From positions 8,468,400 through 8,532,399 of the forward strand of contig NC_066586.1 of NCBI RefSeq assembly GCF_905475345.1: a DNA stretch of 64,000 nt. The letters run 5' to 3'. Positions 1 through 14,145 of the stretch are shown here, piece after piece. Every line of letters begins with the position of its first letter. The stretch's first letter is position 1. This DNA is from Vespula vulgaris. Its lineage: Eukaryota; Arthropoda; Insecta; Hymenoptera; Vespidae. The notes beneath the pieces were generated by a model that saw nothing but the letters and a program-made list of their open reading frames with translations, was not told the origin of the DNA and did no database searches. The position numbers and the translations under genes are program-made.

Positions 1-3000
1 TATATGCATCCTTTCTTTTCGATTTACTATTATATATTATCTGATAAAAACCATGAAAAGAATGAGAAAGAAAGGGATAAGTTTCGAAAGCAATACCATG
101 CTCTCGTTTGCTTTCCTCTTCGACTAACTCATTTAAATACTGATGGACGCGGATTATTTTCTTGCCGCAATCGTTTTGCATTTTCACTCACACTCTCTCG
201 ATTCGCATTCTCCCTCTTTCTCACTTCTGCTACCCCTCATTTTCTCTCTGTTGTTCGACCTCTTCATCCGCTTTTCTCTCTGTCACGTGACGACGGCAGT
301 GTTGTTCCGAACGACGGATAGTAAATTGATTATCGATTCCGAATAAATTCTGTCGAGCTCGTGGTTGCCGTCGTCAATCAGCGGCCCTCTTAGCTTTCTT
401 CTTCAAAGGAATCATCGAAGAATCTCTTTTCCCTTAGATTCTAAAAAAAGATTGCTGTTATTTGGATACTTTCGTAATTCCACGGATGTTTTTTCTTCTT
501 TTTTTCTTTTCTTTTTACTTTTATCAGAAAATACGGAAACTAAAAAGCTCGTTAATGCTGCAACGCGATACGAGTTTCGAATAAAGTGTCACGCACCGAT
601 CGAACGATGTAGCGTTTAATCCGGAGAATAATATTATGCCAGCTTTTCCGAAACGATTAAAACCGTTTTTGCGATATCGAATATGCTCGTAACGATTTAA
701 CAATGACCGATAATACTAAATTACTTCAAAAGTTTCTCGAAAATTCGTCGAAATTAATGCCGTTTTTTTATTTACTTTGTTTTTATTTCGTTAATTACAT
801 CTTCATAGTATTTCTGAATATTTTAAACGCGAATCGTCGAATATTTTTTCAGAATAACGAGTACGTATTTGCAAGTAACGTTCGAAATGATAAAATGGAA
901 AAGTAAGAATAAAATGACTCGCGTCGTATTCGTATTCTTTTTAGAAAGAAAGAAAGACGTTTTTGAAAATACTACTTCTTATTCTTTTATTCCTTTTTCT
1001 AACTTATCATAGGAAAACACTTTCTCGTTAGAAACTCTGCGAAGAGAATAACTATCGGGGGCAGATAAAATGGAAAAAAGAAAAAAGAAAAAACGAGGAA
1101 AACAAAAACAAAAGCGAAGAGATAGAAGGTAAGGAAAACCAAAAAGCAGGCGCGAGGACGAGCCCTGGGCGCACATTCGCGACGTTGATCTTTGAGTTCC
1201 AGAGCACGAACGCGAGAGTGGAAACTTTCCTTTCTCGTGCGCGGCTTACAAAGTTCTCCGAGAAATCTTGAGGAGAGCGGTAAACCGGAAGCGATGTGAA
1301 AGTAATTATCCGGCTACTTAGAAATTTAACACCATACCTTCGATGGTAAAAGAGTTTTCTATCTATATCTTTTTTTTCCCTTTTCGTCAGCCCTTTCTAC
1401 GAGGACCTCATCCCTCTATCTCCGAAAGACTAATTACATCCACGTAGGTTCTCAACCGATTAAGAAACACGATACTTGTTCGAATGGAAAATAATGATAG
1501 GATGAACGGTCAAAAGCCAGCTATTTTAAAATTTCATGCCATCGTTAAAGAAATCTATCTATTCGAGGACTCTTTCTTTCTTTCAGGATGAAAGATACGT
1601 TTGTTATTTTTATCTATTTGTTTATTTTAATAGTTCGAATGTTACAGAACGAATGATACTTCATTATGTAAATTTTATATCAAATATTTCATTTCAAATA
1701 TGTTAGATGATGAAACATTTGAACTATTACTTATGAGCAGAGTGTCAAATAAAAAAGAAATTATGATTTCTTACGCTTATCATCGAAGTACATAATTGCG
1801 AAGGAGATTAGCAACAAGTTTTTCAATTAAAACGGATGAAATAAAAATGAAGTTATTTTCTCTTTCTCAAAGAATGTTTGGTATTTTCGAAGGAAACAAG
1901 TTATTTCCGTTTCAATCGTTAGTTGATTCTAAGTATCTTGAAATAAAATAGGTAGTTCCTGTCGTTGCGAGACAAAGTTTATTATAAAATCTCGTAACCG
2001 TAGCGTGAAAAATTACTGTGGAGAGTTACGTTATGGGTAAAGTTAAATTTTTTTCTTTTTTTTTTTTTTTTTACATAGTACGTTACAAACGACACGGTCA
2101 TTTTTCCTTCACAGTCTTGTTAATAAAGAAAGAAAGAAGTTCGTTATCTCGAAACTCGTGACTACTTATCGTTACAATTGAAATTAAGATAAAGAAGATA
2201 CTCGAACGGGGAAGGTCGGAATACTTTGAATGCAGAACGAAATAGGAAGCGCGATATTCATCGTAGGCTTCCTCGCAGTTTTACATTACAACGACAAAGA
2301 AAGCAATTGCGATCTCGTAGGGGTAACATGCAAAGTAACTCGCTTTCGAACGAGGACAAGCCTCGTCACGCTATACCATTATGCGTTTCAACAGCATAAG
2401 AAAAACGTATGGAAGATAGGTAAGTAAGTATGTGTTTGAGACACGGAACGTTGAGTAGTCAATATCGAACGATCCTACAAAGAAGAAAATAGCTTATCGA
2501 TCGAACTTTTCAATAATGTCATAGAAAATTTATCGTATAAGATTACCAGCTAGCTTTCTATTATCAAATGAATTGATCAGATAATTTTAATAGAATTAAT
2601 AAAACATTAGGATCGTATACGAATGTTTCAATTAACATTTAAATACTCATGTAATTGCAAAATTTAACGCGATAATGTAAAATTTAACGTACCTGCAAGA
2701 ATTTAGTTCTTCGTTAAATTTCATAAAAAAAAAAGTTATGCTAACGTTATTTTTACATTATTTACTTAATAGCTGGTACTATAATATAATTTTCTGGTTC
2801 TATAAATTATTAATTAATAATGGATCATGCATTAAAGGGTTAATATAATACGATATTTCAACCGCATTAAATCTCTCATTTATATTGTTTCCTTCAGTTA
2901 TTACTTCGATAACCAAAACGATCGACATGGAAACCTCGGAAATCGTCGGAAAAGCGAGAAACATAATTCGGAGTGGCTCGAAAACATAGTTTGCAACGAA

Positions 3001-4293
3001 GCAATCGAATAAATAACGATTAATAAATAACTGCAAAGTCGTCTCATTAATCTCTCGTCGACGCAAATTCACGGATAATCGAACGAGCACCGTCACCGAC
3101 AGCATCGTCCACTCTCAAAATTTGCCAACAAATCCTGCCTTTCGACGCAAACGTTCGAAACGCAATGGCAGAGACTCGAAATGCAATCGAGCCTCGACTG
3201 ATTAAAACGCGATCGACGCACTACCGAATTAGCATAAACAAATTCTTCCGCAACATTTTTTTTTAAATCGTTCCAAACCTTCTTCTCCCTCCCCTCTTTA
3301 ACCTCCCACCACCCTTTTCATCGTTTGCTCCAGGCATGTTTGTTCCATCGCTTTACGCGAACTCTCCTCGTTCAAAACGGTTTTAATCGTTGTTTCTTCC
3401 TTTGTTTATCCTGAAAAAACAACGGACGACGACTAAGCAAGTAGATGCAATTAATTAACGTATACCATTTTCTTCTCCGATCATCATTGTTCTTTCATTT
3501 TTATTTTTCTCGTCCTTTCGGATCTTCTCAATATGATTCAGAGATCACGTAAATATCATAAAGTCACGTAATTATGAATTCTTTTGCAAATATTAATAAA
3601 TTTTTTCATCAAATTCGAATTTTATATTTTAGTCAAACGTTTTATTCTTTCATTAATGACATTCACAATTTCATTAATGTCATTTTATCGGATGACAAAT
3701 CTTTCTAATTCGAGATAAAATTATTACGAAGATAGAGATTTACATGTTTCTGTCGTTTTATTTTCTTCTCATTAACAATCGTTTACATATTTTACCTTTA
3801 TTAACCTGTTTAAGTACAAAGGAAGAAATTTAATTTGATTTACCACTGAAACGTACTATTTATAATATATAGATCATTGGATATGTATTAATAACAATTT
3901 TAAATCAGATCTCGGTAACAATATGAATTAGGAATGGAAGTTAATCGACCGAGATATTTCTGTCCACAGAATTCTATAAATGAAGAATTTTAAAAGTGGA
4001 TTTAACCGAAGATTTAGATACTATTTCTTATTGAAGTGTAATATCATGTACGAACAAAATTACATGTGAACATAGTAATAATAATCTGTGTGTGTGTGTG
4101 AGTGTATATAGATCATTCATCAGCAAAACAATGATACGACTATGAAATTTGATAGACAAGAAACTATCGTAAAACCCTGATGTCTTCGATATACCAATTC
4201 TTCTGACGATTTTATATTTCAAGACAAAGTGAATACACACACACGAAAATATCGATCGAAAGAGTTCCGATCGGGTAAACTATAAAAGAAATT
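1..4293. other. Non-coding AT-rich DNA, no supported gene
   Basis: No frame here shows domain-like content; the longest open frames are short and rich in Phe, Leu, Ser and Lys, as expected by chance in AT-rich DNA. A more CpG-rich, compositionally balanced patch lies at about 1130-1320 and could be a conserved non-coding element, but nothing in it is recognisable. A T-run lies near 2050-2071 and a short GT tract near 4088-4101. A 19-bp motif is repeated in tandem near 3645-3685 (cattaatgacatt / cattaatgtcatt). Confidence 0.6.
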
Positions 4294-4610
4294 TTGTGGT
4301 ATGTACCTTCTCAATGTGACAGCAGTTTCTTACGGCAGCGATATTACACACGGTCAGCCCTGGTAGCTAGTAACGTTTACCTAGCTTCAACCTATGTATC
4401 CCTTGAATCCCCAGGTGGTACCTTGCAACACCAACTCCGATACACGTTCGATAAGGCTAAGGCGAAAGAACTCTGTAAAATGGCGTTTCTCGCGATATGC
4501 GTACCTCCTGTATTTACTATTTCTAGGAAATGGCTCGATTCTGGGGCAACGTTCCCAGCACGAAATTTGTTACGACCCAGCTTTCGTTTTATCGACCAAC
4601 AAAAAGCAAC
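4294..4610 (+). other. Balanced-composition open stretch of doubtful coding status
   Basis: About 105 codons stay open on the plus strand before running into the CT microsatellite, and base composition is more even than in the flanks. I see no motif, no convincing splice sites and no similarity to a known family. The continuation through the CT tract reads as Ser/Leu repeats, which argues against an authentic protein. It may be an old exon, a conserved non-coding stretch or chance. Confidence 0.12.
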
Positions 4611-4749
4611 CCTTTCTCTCTCTCTCTTTTTCTCTCTCTCTTTTTCTCTCTCTCTGTCTGTCTTTCTCTCTCTTTTTCTCCCTCTGTCTGTGTCTCTCTC
4701 TCTCTCTGTCTCTCTGTCTCTCTCTCTCTTTCTCTCTTTTTCTCCCTCA
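4611..4749. repeat. Compound (CT)n microsatellite
   Basis: About 139 bases of pure pyrimidine, mainly CT with TTT and GT interruptions such as ctgtctgt, ending at ccctcag. Open frames across it are repeat translations only. Confidence 0.95.
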
Positions 4750-6972
4750 GATCAGATCGACGACATAACTCCTATAGTTTCTTGTTCACTATTGCAATCG
4801 AGAATTTCTGATATACGACTTATTCAAACGGTCACAATTTATCAGATGTTACTAACGATTCGCTGAGAATGAGAAACTATAATTGGTTAAATTGTATTGT
4901 TGCATGATACGACGGGCTGTATTTTGATATTTTTTTTCTTTTTCCATTTTTTTCTTCTTCCCTTACGAAAATTAAAATATTAATCTTTGATTCGTCTATG
5001 AATATGTACTGATAAAAACGAATTTACAACGTTATTTTCGTTAGAGATCGTTGACAATTAAATTATTATTATTTTCTGATATTACATATAATAAAAATAT
5101 AATATTCATCTGAAATAAACATAACGATGTTTTTGTATTATAAAATACGTTGTAAAATCACAATTAATTTCTTTTATTAAACAAGAACTATATTAAATCT
5201 AAAGTTTATTCTTTATGGCCCTTTTTTAATAAGAGAAAAGCATTTAATAATTTTTGAAAGTGTAAAGCAGTAGAAAAACATTCTTAATTCCCTTTCTAAT
5301 CAGAAAAAGATCCGCTCGGATAGAACGGAGAACTATATTCGGAATCTAATTTGAGAGAATCGCAAGATCCTCTCATTCTCGCCTCGTTGAAACCACTAAT
5401 TCGTTCCGCAATATCTGTCTTTCTCTCCGCAATCTCTGTGTTACGCCATTACTTCTTCGAATCCACAAGCGTGACCATCCTATAATCTTTCTCGACGAGC
5501 TTCGACGATATCCAACCCGAGAAAGCCACCAATGAAGACAATAAACGGTCCTTTTTCTCATTTATCCTTTTTCTTTTTCCTTTCTTCGATTTAAAAAAAA
5601 AAAAATCAAGTGCTCGAGCGTTCGAATTCAATTTTTTCAATTGTATTTCCGTGTATAGAGGAAAAGAAAAAAGGAATATTAAAAGAAAACAATAGATGCA
5701 AAGTATACAACTTAATGTGTGACAATCAAAAAGATTTCGAAAACGCAAAATTTTTTATAAAATTCGCACCTCGGCACTATCGTACAATATCAATAATATT
5801 TTTTTCGACAATATCAACCGATCACGTTTTCACTATCCGCGAGACGACCAGCCGGCCTGTTAGCTGATAGGCTGGATCGAATAAAGAACGGAAAGTTTTA
5901 TCGGACGCACGGAAATTCCGTTGGATGAACGCGGGATATTGCGTTGAACACATCGCCGATGTATTTTGTTCGTAACGCGACGAGCGGAAATTTCGAATCA
6001 AAAGATGGAATCACCTGTATGTCGAGGATGATAGGAAACACGTTGTTGTTTCCGAGAGAATGCACGTTTTGCGATGCTTCCGCCGATAGCTGTCGCGTTG
6101 TGGCTGCTGTATAAATCGGAAAAATACACTTTTCGAATTGACACTTCCCTCTCTTTTTCATTTATTTATTTTTCTTTTTTTTTGATAGTATGTCGATAAC
6201 AATATATGTATATATATATGTATATTCGTTTTTTATGTTAGTTATTATATACAGAATAAACCATCTATATTACCATTCCAATTATTTCAAAATTTGATAC
6301 ATTTGAAACTGGAAGAAGAAAAGTCTTTATAAAAAGTGTATTAAAAGAAATTTATCAAGTAAACAATTTTTAATTAATTGCATTAAGAATTCACCTCGAC
6401 TATATCATTTTAATTCAGTCGCAAAAACTTCGCGAGACGCGTAACTAACTTCTTTTAATTCGTTTTTAAAAATTCGCAAAACTTTTCAAACGCGAACGGA
6501 GTTGCTTCCGCAGGATCTTTCGTAAAAAAGATATGTTTGTAGAATATGATTCGAGGTAGTTGGAACCATTAAACGCGATCCCGGTATATTTCACCAAACA
6601 TTACTTTTAACACTTTCGTCGATCTGGATCATTGACACGGCCACGAGATCAGCATTCCTCGTGCTATAAATTTCTCGTTGCGATAATCGACGTAATGTGG
6701 CTATAGACGTTACGGTGACTGGTAAAAAATGTTCCCTTCGACGAGGTGACGTATTGTCGGCGGTGAGAGGAAGATAGAGAGGGAGAACAAAGCGATAAAA
6801 AATCACGGAATTGTGGGGATGCATATTTATGTATATACGTTCTCTCACGCGTTCATTGGCGAAAAAATAAACTTCTAGAATAAACATTAATAAAATTGAA
6901 TATTACAGACTACAACAGAATAAAAACATAGAAAGAAAAAAAAGAACAACAACAAAAAGAAATAAAATAAGG

Positions 6973-6973
<1 letters not shown>
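4750..6973. other. Non-coding AT-rich DNA, no supported gene
   Basis: Short open frames on both strands (for example around 5450-5870 and 5900-6160) have no recognisable motif and overlap each other. The patch at about 5830-6120 is more CpG-rich than its flanks. A short AT tract lies near 6205-6225. Confidence 0.6.

Positions 6974-7043
<70 letters not shown>
6974..7043. repeat. (AT)n directly abutting (GA)n microsatellite
   Basis: About 36 bases of alternating AT run without a gap into about 34 bases of GA. The same AT-next-to-GA arrangement recurs elsewhere in the window. Confidence 0.95.
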
Positions 7044-7046
<3 letters not shown>

Positions 7047-8366
7047 ATGGGGAAAAGAATGAAATGAATATGAAAAATATATAATATTAAAAAGACGATT
7101 TTTGTTGTTGTAATCAAATTATCATTAATATAAAGTATCAATTTTATTTTTTTTTCGAGTAAAATATATTAAAAAGGAAAGAAGCAAAATGGCTTTGATG
7201 TGATAAATTTTCGTTGCAGTGTACATATTTCTTTTATCTTGCCTCTCTCTCCTTTCTCTCTAGCTATGCAATATCCAGTTAATTACTTTAATGCGAGAGA
7301 TACTGGGGTTATGCTCGTACAGCATGAATAACTTCCATCATCTTTTCGTTGTACTTAAGTACTACAATACTCTTACAAATCAATGTCCTTCCACGATTTA
7401 ATACATACATTTACGTATGAATCGTTTGAATCACAATCAAGCAGTCCAGTTTAATCGAACGTTTATATCGTTTCCCGAATCGTTAAAAGAGCTTTTAATG
7501 TTTTCCGATTAGCTCGTTTCCTTAATTAATTATCCTAATTGTAGGTAGAAAGCACTTCGATTTACATACGTTGATATTATGAGCATGGAGCTTTAACTAT
7601 GTTAATCACTTTTAATAAGACCTTTTATGGTTAATGTACGCTGACATAATCGACGTGTGATTTTGAAACATGTTATAATATGAAGTCATGTCATAATATG
7701 CTAATGAACACTCTACGGTTACTCTATAAAGAGTAACGAATAAATAAATTATTATTATTATTATTTCGATAAAACTTTCGGATTATAATAAAATTGAAAA
7801 TAACAATATGAGAAATATTTTAAATGTTAATTTGATAATCTGATGTATGAGTTAACGATAAAAGATTGTGTTACAGATTAAATAATCAAATATATTAATA
7901 AAGTTAATGAGAAACAACACGAAGCGTGTAAAAACGATTAATAAATACAGTAACACGATTGATATTACATATTAATTATTTTAGAAACAAAGTTCTTGGA
8001 CGAAAATTAAATTATTCTAAAACATTTTTAACATAAATTTTAACTATATTCTAACAAAAATGTCCATTATTTCTTTCTCTCTCTCTCTCTCTTTCTCTAT
8101 TCTTTTTCCTTTGATAACACTATCTTGTATATATTATATTTAAATAAAAGGTATTCCGACGTTAAAGGCTTCCGACGTTTCGCGTTTCTTTCCAGCAGGA
8201 GCATTTTACTCCCTGCTATTGAAAATTTCACGATTATGGATCGTGGTAATAATTTCTCTCACATTTCCACCCCCGATGCTTCCTCGTACGTTTTCTCCTA
8301 TGAAATGCTTTACTTCGAAGGGAAACGTATCGTCGCGCATCGTTGAATTTTTCTCACTATTTATAC
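7044..8366. other. Non-coding AT-rich DNA, no supported gene
   Basis: No supported coding region. Short CT runs occur near 7240-7262 and 8071-8100, and an ATT run near 7747-7764. Nothing else is recognisable. Confidence 0.6.
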
Positions 8367-8411
<45 letters not shown>

Positions 8412-8485
8412 CGTGTGTGTGTATACACACATACATATCCTTTATGCACACACACACATACACATACACATTATATACTATATAC
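8367..8485. repeat. Compound AT / GT / CA microsatellite
   Basis: About 40 bases of alternating AT are followed by gcgcgtgtgtgt, then tatacacacatacata, then cacacacacatacacatacaca. The array mixes GT and CA on the same strand, so the two halves can pair as an imperfect hairpin. Confidence 0.9.
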
Positions 8486-11231
8486 CCACATGTAGCAGGG
8501 AACGTCGAAACCTCGGCAATAGCAAATAAATAGGCGATACAGAGAAACGGAGGAGGAGTGTTAAAAAAGGAGAGACATTACGTTACCTCCCTTTCTCTCG
8601 CTCTCTCTCCCTCTCTTTCTTCCACTCTTTCTCTTTTTCAATGGCATTTCCAACAGCAGGGAAAGGTGTAGGAGGAAGAGGAAGCGTAAAGCGAGACGGC
8701 AGATTTAGAGAGGTTTAATTTTCCAAAAAGCTGGATTTGCGGTCCAGGCGACGGCCGCGTTGTCGATTTATCGCCAGGGCTGCATTCGAGAAAATTCCAC
8801 CAACCGATAAAGAGAGATTTTTCTTATGAATCGAGCGTGAAAAAATAAGTAACGAAAGGAAGAACGACATGCTTCAGATTTTGATCCTATTTATAATTTT
8901 CTCGTTATCTTTCTTTTTTCTTTTTTCTTTGCAACGATTAAATGATCGAATGACATTTTATTCAACGGATCTCTTCGAGAGAAATCGCTTCCTTAAATCA
9001 ATTTCTCGAGGGATAAAGCCATTCGAAATGATTTTTCTCGATTAAACGAATTGTATGATGTGGAATATGAGAATTCACTTTCAATGCGTAAGTATCATCT
9101 ATATATACTTTTTCTTTTCAATTATCTTAGACGGTTCGATACCTCGAAGAAGAAAATTTCAACGCTGTAATGTTTCACCTGATTTGCAATGCAAAGCAAA
9201 TTGATCCGAGTTTCTGATGATGTAGCGTAAACGATTATTTAAGGGATCTCGTTCTTCTTCTCTTTCTTCTTCCTGAATACAAGAGCGGATAAGATATAAG
9301 CGAGAGCGGTTCACAAAAAGCTTCGCAATTTCTTTGAAAGAAATTACATTTTAAATTATATTTCATTATTCTTTTTATGTTCGTTGAATTGAAGTTACTT
9401 CAAAATATAAACGAACCACTACACGCAAACGTTTCCTATCTTCCACGTGATTAGTTAAATAAATCCTTTGTTATTGTATATTAAGAAATAACCTAACGAT
9501 TTCTAAATGAGATAACTAATCGATGAAAGAAATGAAGGAAAGATAGGAATGAATTGTAACGATCATTAATACCTACCTCACATTGTTCGATGGTGTATTT
9601 CAACAAGTAGAAGAAAGAAGATATTGAGCGATAAAGAATTCATGGAATTTACGAAAGACTTTAGCTTCGAATTACATTCTCTCGCATAACTTTCATCCAT
9701 TTCTACATCCTTTATCCGAGGATAAGTCTCGAGAAACGATTCGCGAACGGAACTCGAAATAACCGAATCGACGAGACTACGACGACGATCTGAAATGAAA
9801 CCCTTACAGATAGAATTAACCGGTAAGATAAACTTCCGGCTCGTAAATTTGCAAGGTGACATTACCGATCGAATTAGAAAGTCTCCTCGGCGAAGGAGGG
9901 TTGTTTCTGTGGTGCTGGTTTAACTGTGGAAGTTACTTGTTAAAAGGAGTCTTTGCCGCACGAACTGAAAACAAAATATCCATTAAATTTTATCCGTACC
10001 TGTAAGTAAACGTGGACGCGAAATAAAAGTTTATATAACGGTCTCTTTCTCAGTTCTTTTATTCTTTTTTCACTCTTCAGCAAGGGTTTCTTTCGCGTTT
10101 CGTTTCGCACGACCGATCGAACCTGAGCCAGTATCGTATTATATACAGAGTATACGCCCTTTTTCTTTCTCTTCGTCCATTGTGTCTACGGCGTAGATAA
10201 AGAAGTCCCACCATTTTCGTTTTCTTTTTTTTCCCCGGACTAATTCCAGTGCCTTCTAATTTTGTTCACGATAATACACGATGGGATCCGATGCCTGGCT
10301 GGATATAAATCGTGTTCTCTCAGCAGAAACGAATAAAACCAAGTTCGCCTCGTCGCTTTTCTATACTCGTGTAATAATGAATTATATTTGACAAGAATTT
10401 GTTGTTCTTATTTCCTTTCTTTTTTCGTCTTCTTCTCTTCCTTTTTCTTTCTTCGCGTCGAGATCGTTAGGAATAAATCATGATTTGCTTCGTTTTTTTC
10501 TTTTCTTCTTCTTTTTCTTCTTTCTTTTTTCTCATTTTTTTCAGGAGAATTTCGAAAAATAAAGAAGAAACTTCTATATCAATTTGTTTCATCTTTCCTT
10601 TTACACTTATTCCACTAAGGGAGAAATTGAATAAGCAACGAAGAGATGACGTGTGCGTTACTCGAAATGTGCTCTTTACATAACTATAATAAACGGACTC
10701 TCATACTAATGTAAGTACTGTAGTCTAATTACTCGCGATCACGGCAATTTACGTGAATACAGTATTGTTCGTCGGTCAGAAAAGCTGCAGCATCAACAGT
10801 AGCTATCTAGCAACGCAGAGATAACGGATGAATAATTTTCATAATCGCGTATACGTTGATACGAGCACGTACGTACGCATATTACACTTATTTTATTTTC
10901 TTTTGTTTTAATCTTTCGCTTTCCTTTTGTTCGTTCATACAATTTCTGTAGACATACATTTCATATCTTTTTTCTTTTGTACGACACAAAAACATTTTTT
11001 TTGCAAAAAAAAAAAAACAAAAAGAAAAGGAAGAAAAGAGTAAAAGAATCGAAATACGAAAGGGTGTTACGAAATCGCATTCGTACATGGATCATTGCAA
11101 TTTAATCTAGTTTAGCTAGTGGTCAAAGTTTCCCTTTAAGGATCGGACTAGCCTTTAGTTCACGAAACTTCTAAAGGTGCATTTTATGGAGGCGTAACCC
11201 GGAGCAAAAGTTGGTGGTGGTGGTTCTGGTT
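8486..11231. other. Non-coding DNA with one conserved-looking patch
   Basis: No supported gene. The segment at about 8650-8815 has unusually even composition with clustered CpG (for example ggcgacggccgcgttgtcg) and lies between CT-rich and AT-rich DNA, which suggests a regulatory or conserved non-coding element. Pyrimidine-rich patches occur at 8585-8640 and 10425-10540. A minus-strand open frame at 9578-9862 shows no motif. Confidence 0.5.
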
Positions 11232-11427
11232 GTGGAAAGGGTGGCCGCTCGAGACGATTCGTAAGGAACGGAGGCGAAAGATAAACAGATAGAAAAGAGA
11301 AGAAAGAGAGAAGCACACTCGATCGAGGTGGAAGTGAAAGGGTGGGAAGAAAGTGGGGCTGGAAAAAAGGGATGACCGGAAAATTGGACTCGCTCGGTTT
11401 TCCAAAGTGGAAAGGGTGGCCACTCGA
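11232..11427. repeat. Pair of 21-bp direct repeats
   Basis: The 21-mer at 11232-11252 (gtggaaagggtggccgctcga) recurs at 11407-11427 with one mismatch (cactcga in place of gctcga's context, i.e. gccg versus gcca). The 154 bases between them are purine-rich and CpG-containing. Open frames on the minus strand cross the region in two registers and show no domain, so a coding explanation is not supported. Confidence 0.7.
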
Positions 11428-13785
11428 CACTGCCGATTCCGAGGCGAATTGGAGCCCGAGTTATCTGATCTGGACCCTCGTATAAATCCCTGCAATCAAA
11501 AGATGACCATCTAAACAGTCACATCTCCGTTCCGAGAATCCTCGAGAGACTGGGAAAGTATCGACCCTTCTTTCTCTCGCCAGAAGAAAATCGTGCGAGA
11601 ACTCATATTTAACTTTTAACGTTGATACTTTTTTGAGATGTTCTACCTTTGTCAATCTTTTTCATTTATCATTGAGTCCGTTCAAAATTGAGTATTGTTA
11701 GAATTGCGGATATTCTCGAGATTACAATTTAACATTAGACGGCATCGATAAAATAAATATTAATAAAATCTTATAGAATTATAAATATTCGGTCGTCATG
11801 TAAAATTAGAAAAAAGATTTCAAAAAGGTTTCTTCCTCTTGAAAAGTAGATATCGTTTGGAGATGATAGCTTAAAATAGAGATCATTCGGAACTCCACTT
11901 GTACGACTATTACTTGATATGATCGTTTAAACGTTCGAGATATTTCTCTTTGAACTTTTTCGAGAGCGTAATAAAAAGTTAAGCTATTCCGTTATCGCAC
12001 GTTCGCCTAGCTTATCTTTATCTATTTCCTTTAATAGTGGGAAAGAATATTCGAAATAAAAATGCAGCACGTGGAAAATTTTCACTTGCCAAATAGTTTT
12101 CTGCTCTTCTTAACGTAGTTACATGGACGCAAGATCGATTTTCGTTTCTCACCCCGTTTGTTCAGTTCACTCAAACGGAAACGAACAGAAAGTCCTTGGC
12201 CACGTTAGAACGCAGCAGAAGTGAAAATTGATAATTCAATCGGGAGGGTCCTTCGACACGGCGAATTAACTGCTGCGAATCCTCTTAATGGACCGATTGC
12301 ACCTAACGAGGTTAACGAATTCCGCAAACACGAGGGGCAGATCCGAGAGTCAAACTCGAACTCTCAACTTTCCGCGAAACTTCAAAATTATCTTAGAGTA
12401 TCGAACGTTTTGCGGAATGTTTGCCGCACAAAAATTTCGTATTTCACGAAATAATATTTTATTCGTTCATTCGTTTTTTTCTTGCGTCTTTGATTTCGAA
12501 CATTTTTACCGTCAAAGTTTTGGTTGTCGTTTATCATCTGTCGTTTTGTACTTATCGAAAGAAAATATATTATTTAAAATATTTTGTTTCATCAGAGATA
12601 CCTATTTGAAAGTATCCATCAAATTGTTATTATAAAATTAAATGAAATTCCTAAATTCTTTTTGTACGGCTTTAACTGAATAAGTGTAGATACAAATTTT
12701 ATTTTATTTTATACGATGGATCGTCGACAGATATTGGGCAATTCGGCTTTCCAATAGAAGATGCTGCCTATTTCGGATCCGTAGCACGACAGATTGGAGT
12801 TAACGAATTTTCCCATTCTATCGACGAATGTAAGGACGAATTTGTGTTTTCTCAGATGGCTATACAGATACACATATACCTTGCATTCCACTCATTTATT
12901 AACAAATTAGGAATAACGCTTTCGAGAGATGAAACGAACGAAAAGGATTCGACGTGAATGAATATTACGTCGATAATAACGAATGATCAATAATCGAGTA
13001 GATAGATGTTATAACGATTGAAAATTTACCTCATAATAATTCATCAAATTTCTCTGTTGCATTTTAATTTAAACTTGTCATTAATTTTAAATTCTTTTTA
13101 TTAATGATACATTCGGATGAGATAAATTGTTATATTCAATGCTTTTTCTATTCTTTTCTTTTTTTTTTTATTTCACTACACCGCAATAAAACCCGTAATT
13201 ATAAATATGAACATATGCGATGTGAATGACTAATTGATCGAAACCAATATGTAGAATTCCATGTCGCTTACATCCATATCCAATCGTTATATATTGGAGA
13301 AATATTAAATAAACATTAATAGAAATTTCGAAGGTAATTAAATGGAGTTGCAATATAACTCATTGATTAGAAATATCTTCGTTTTATTTATCGAGGTATT
13401 ATTAAAAAAATATTGATTATAATTTTAATTTATGTTGAAAATCATATTCCTAATATGTATTAAAAAATGAAATACTTTTTAACCACTGAATTGTGAACCA
13501 ATCATCGAAAATATGATTAACGTTTTATTATTTAAGAATGATATCAATAAAAAGGATAGTAATTCTTAATGTTTCACAATTTGATATTATAAAAATGTTA
13601 AACTTTGCCAGAGCATTCGAATTTGAAAGCTTATTAAATCACGATAAGTTTCGATGATTTCATGCAAATTAGAAACTTCTGAAGAAGAACTCGATAGATG
13701 TTTCAATAGTTCGACGATTATTACCTCGGGGAGGGTGCCTTCAATCAGATTCTTCCATCGTACTGTCGCACTTCGCTAGAGATGG
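11428..13785. other. Non-coding AT-rich DNA, no supported gene
   Basis: Short open frames around 12221-12635 and 12709-12891 lack recognisable motifs and good splice context. The patch 11428-11560 is somewhat GC-richer. Nothing else is recognisable. Confidence 0.6.
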
Positions 13786-14145
13786 ATGAAAGCATCTCTG
13801 TCTTTCGACGTAGCAAATAATCTTCTAATGGAACTTCTGACAGTACGACAAAGATGCGGTCTGTTCTATCAGGAGCTTCTAACGTGCCTTTACGAAGGAA
13901 CAGAGAAAGGACTTCGACAGGGTTTCTCTCGTGAAAGCTTCACGCAGAAGCGGCAGCTTTGGTTGCTGCACTCAGGGACACAGGGTGAAGCTTTATTATC
14001 TTGCTTTATCGCCGGAAGTGACACAATTTCAGCTCTTCCGAATGGGACTCAAAAAAGTAAAAAAAGGAAGAAAAAATTTCTTTCTTTCCTCTTGTATTTC
14101 CTTCCTTTTGTCTCTTTTCAAGCTGTAATAATGATTGAAATTTAG
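13786..14145 (+). other. 119-codon open frame of doubtful coding status
   Basis: The first 85 or so codons have an even amino-acid mix and the DNA is less AT-rich than its surroundings. The last third is Lys/Phe-rich and looks like chance. No signal peptide, membrane segment or known motif is visible, and a second frame is open over part of it. It could be a degraded exon or a conserved non-coding segment. Confidence 0.15.
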
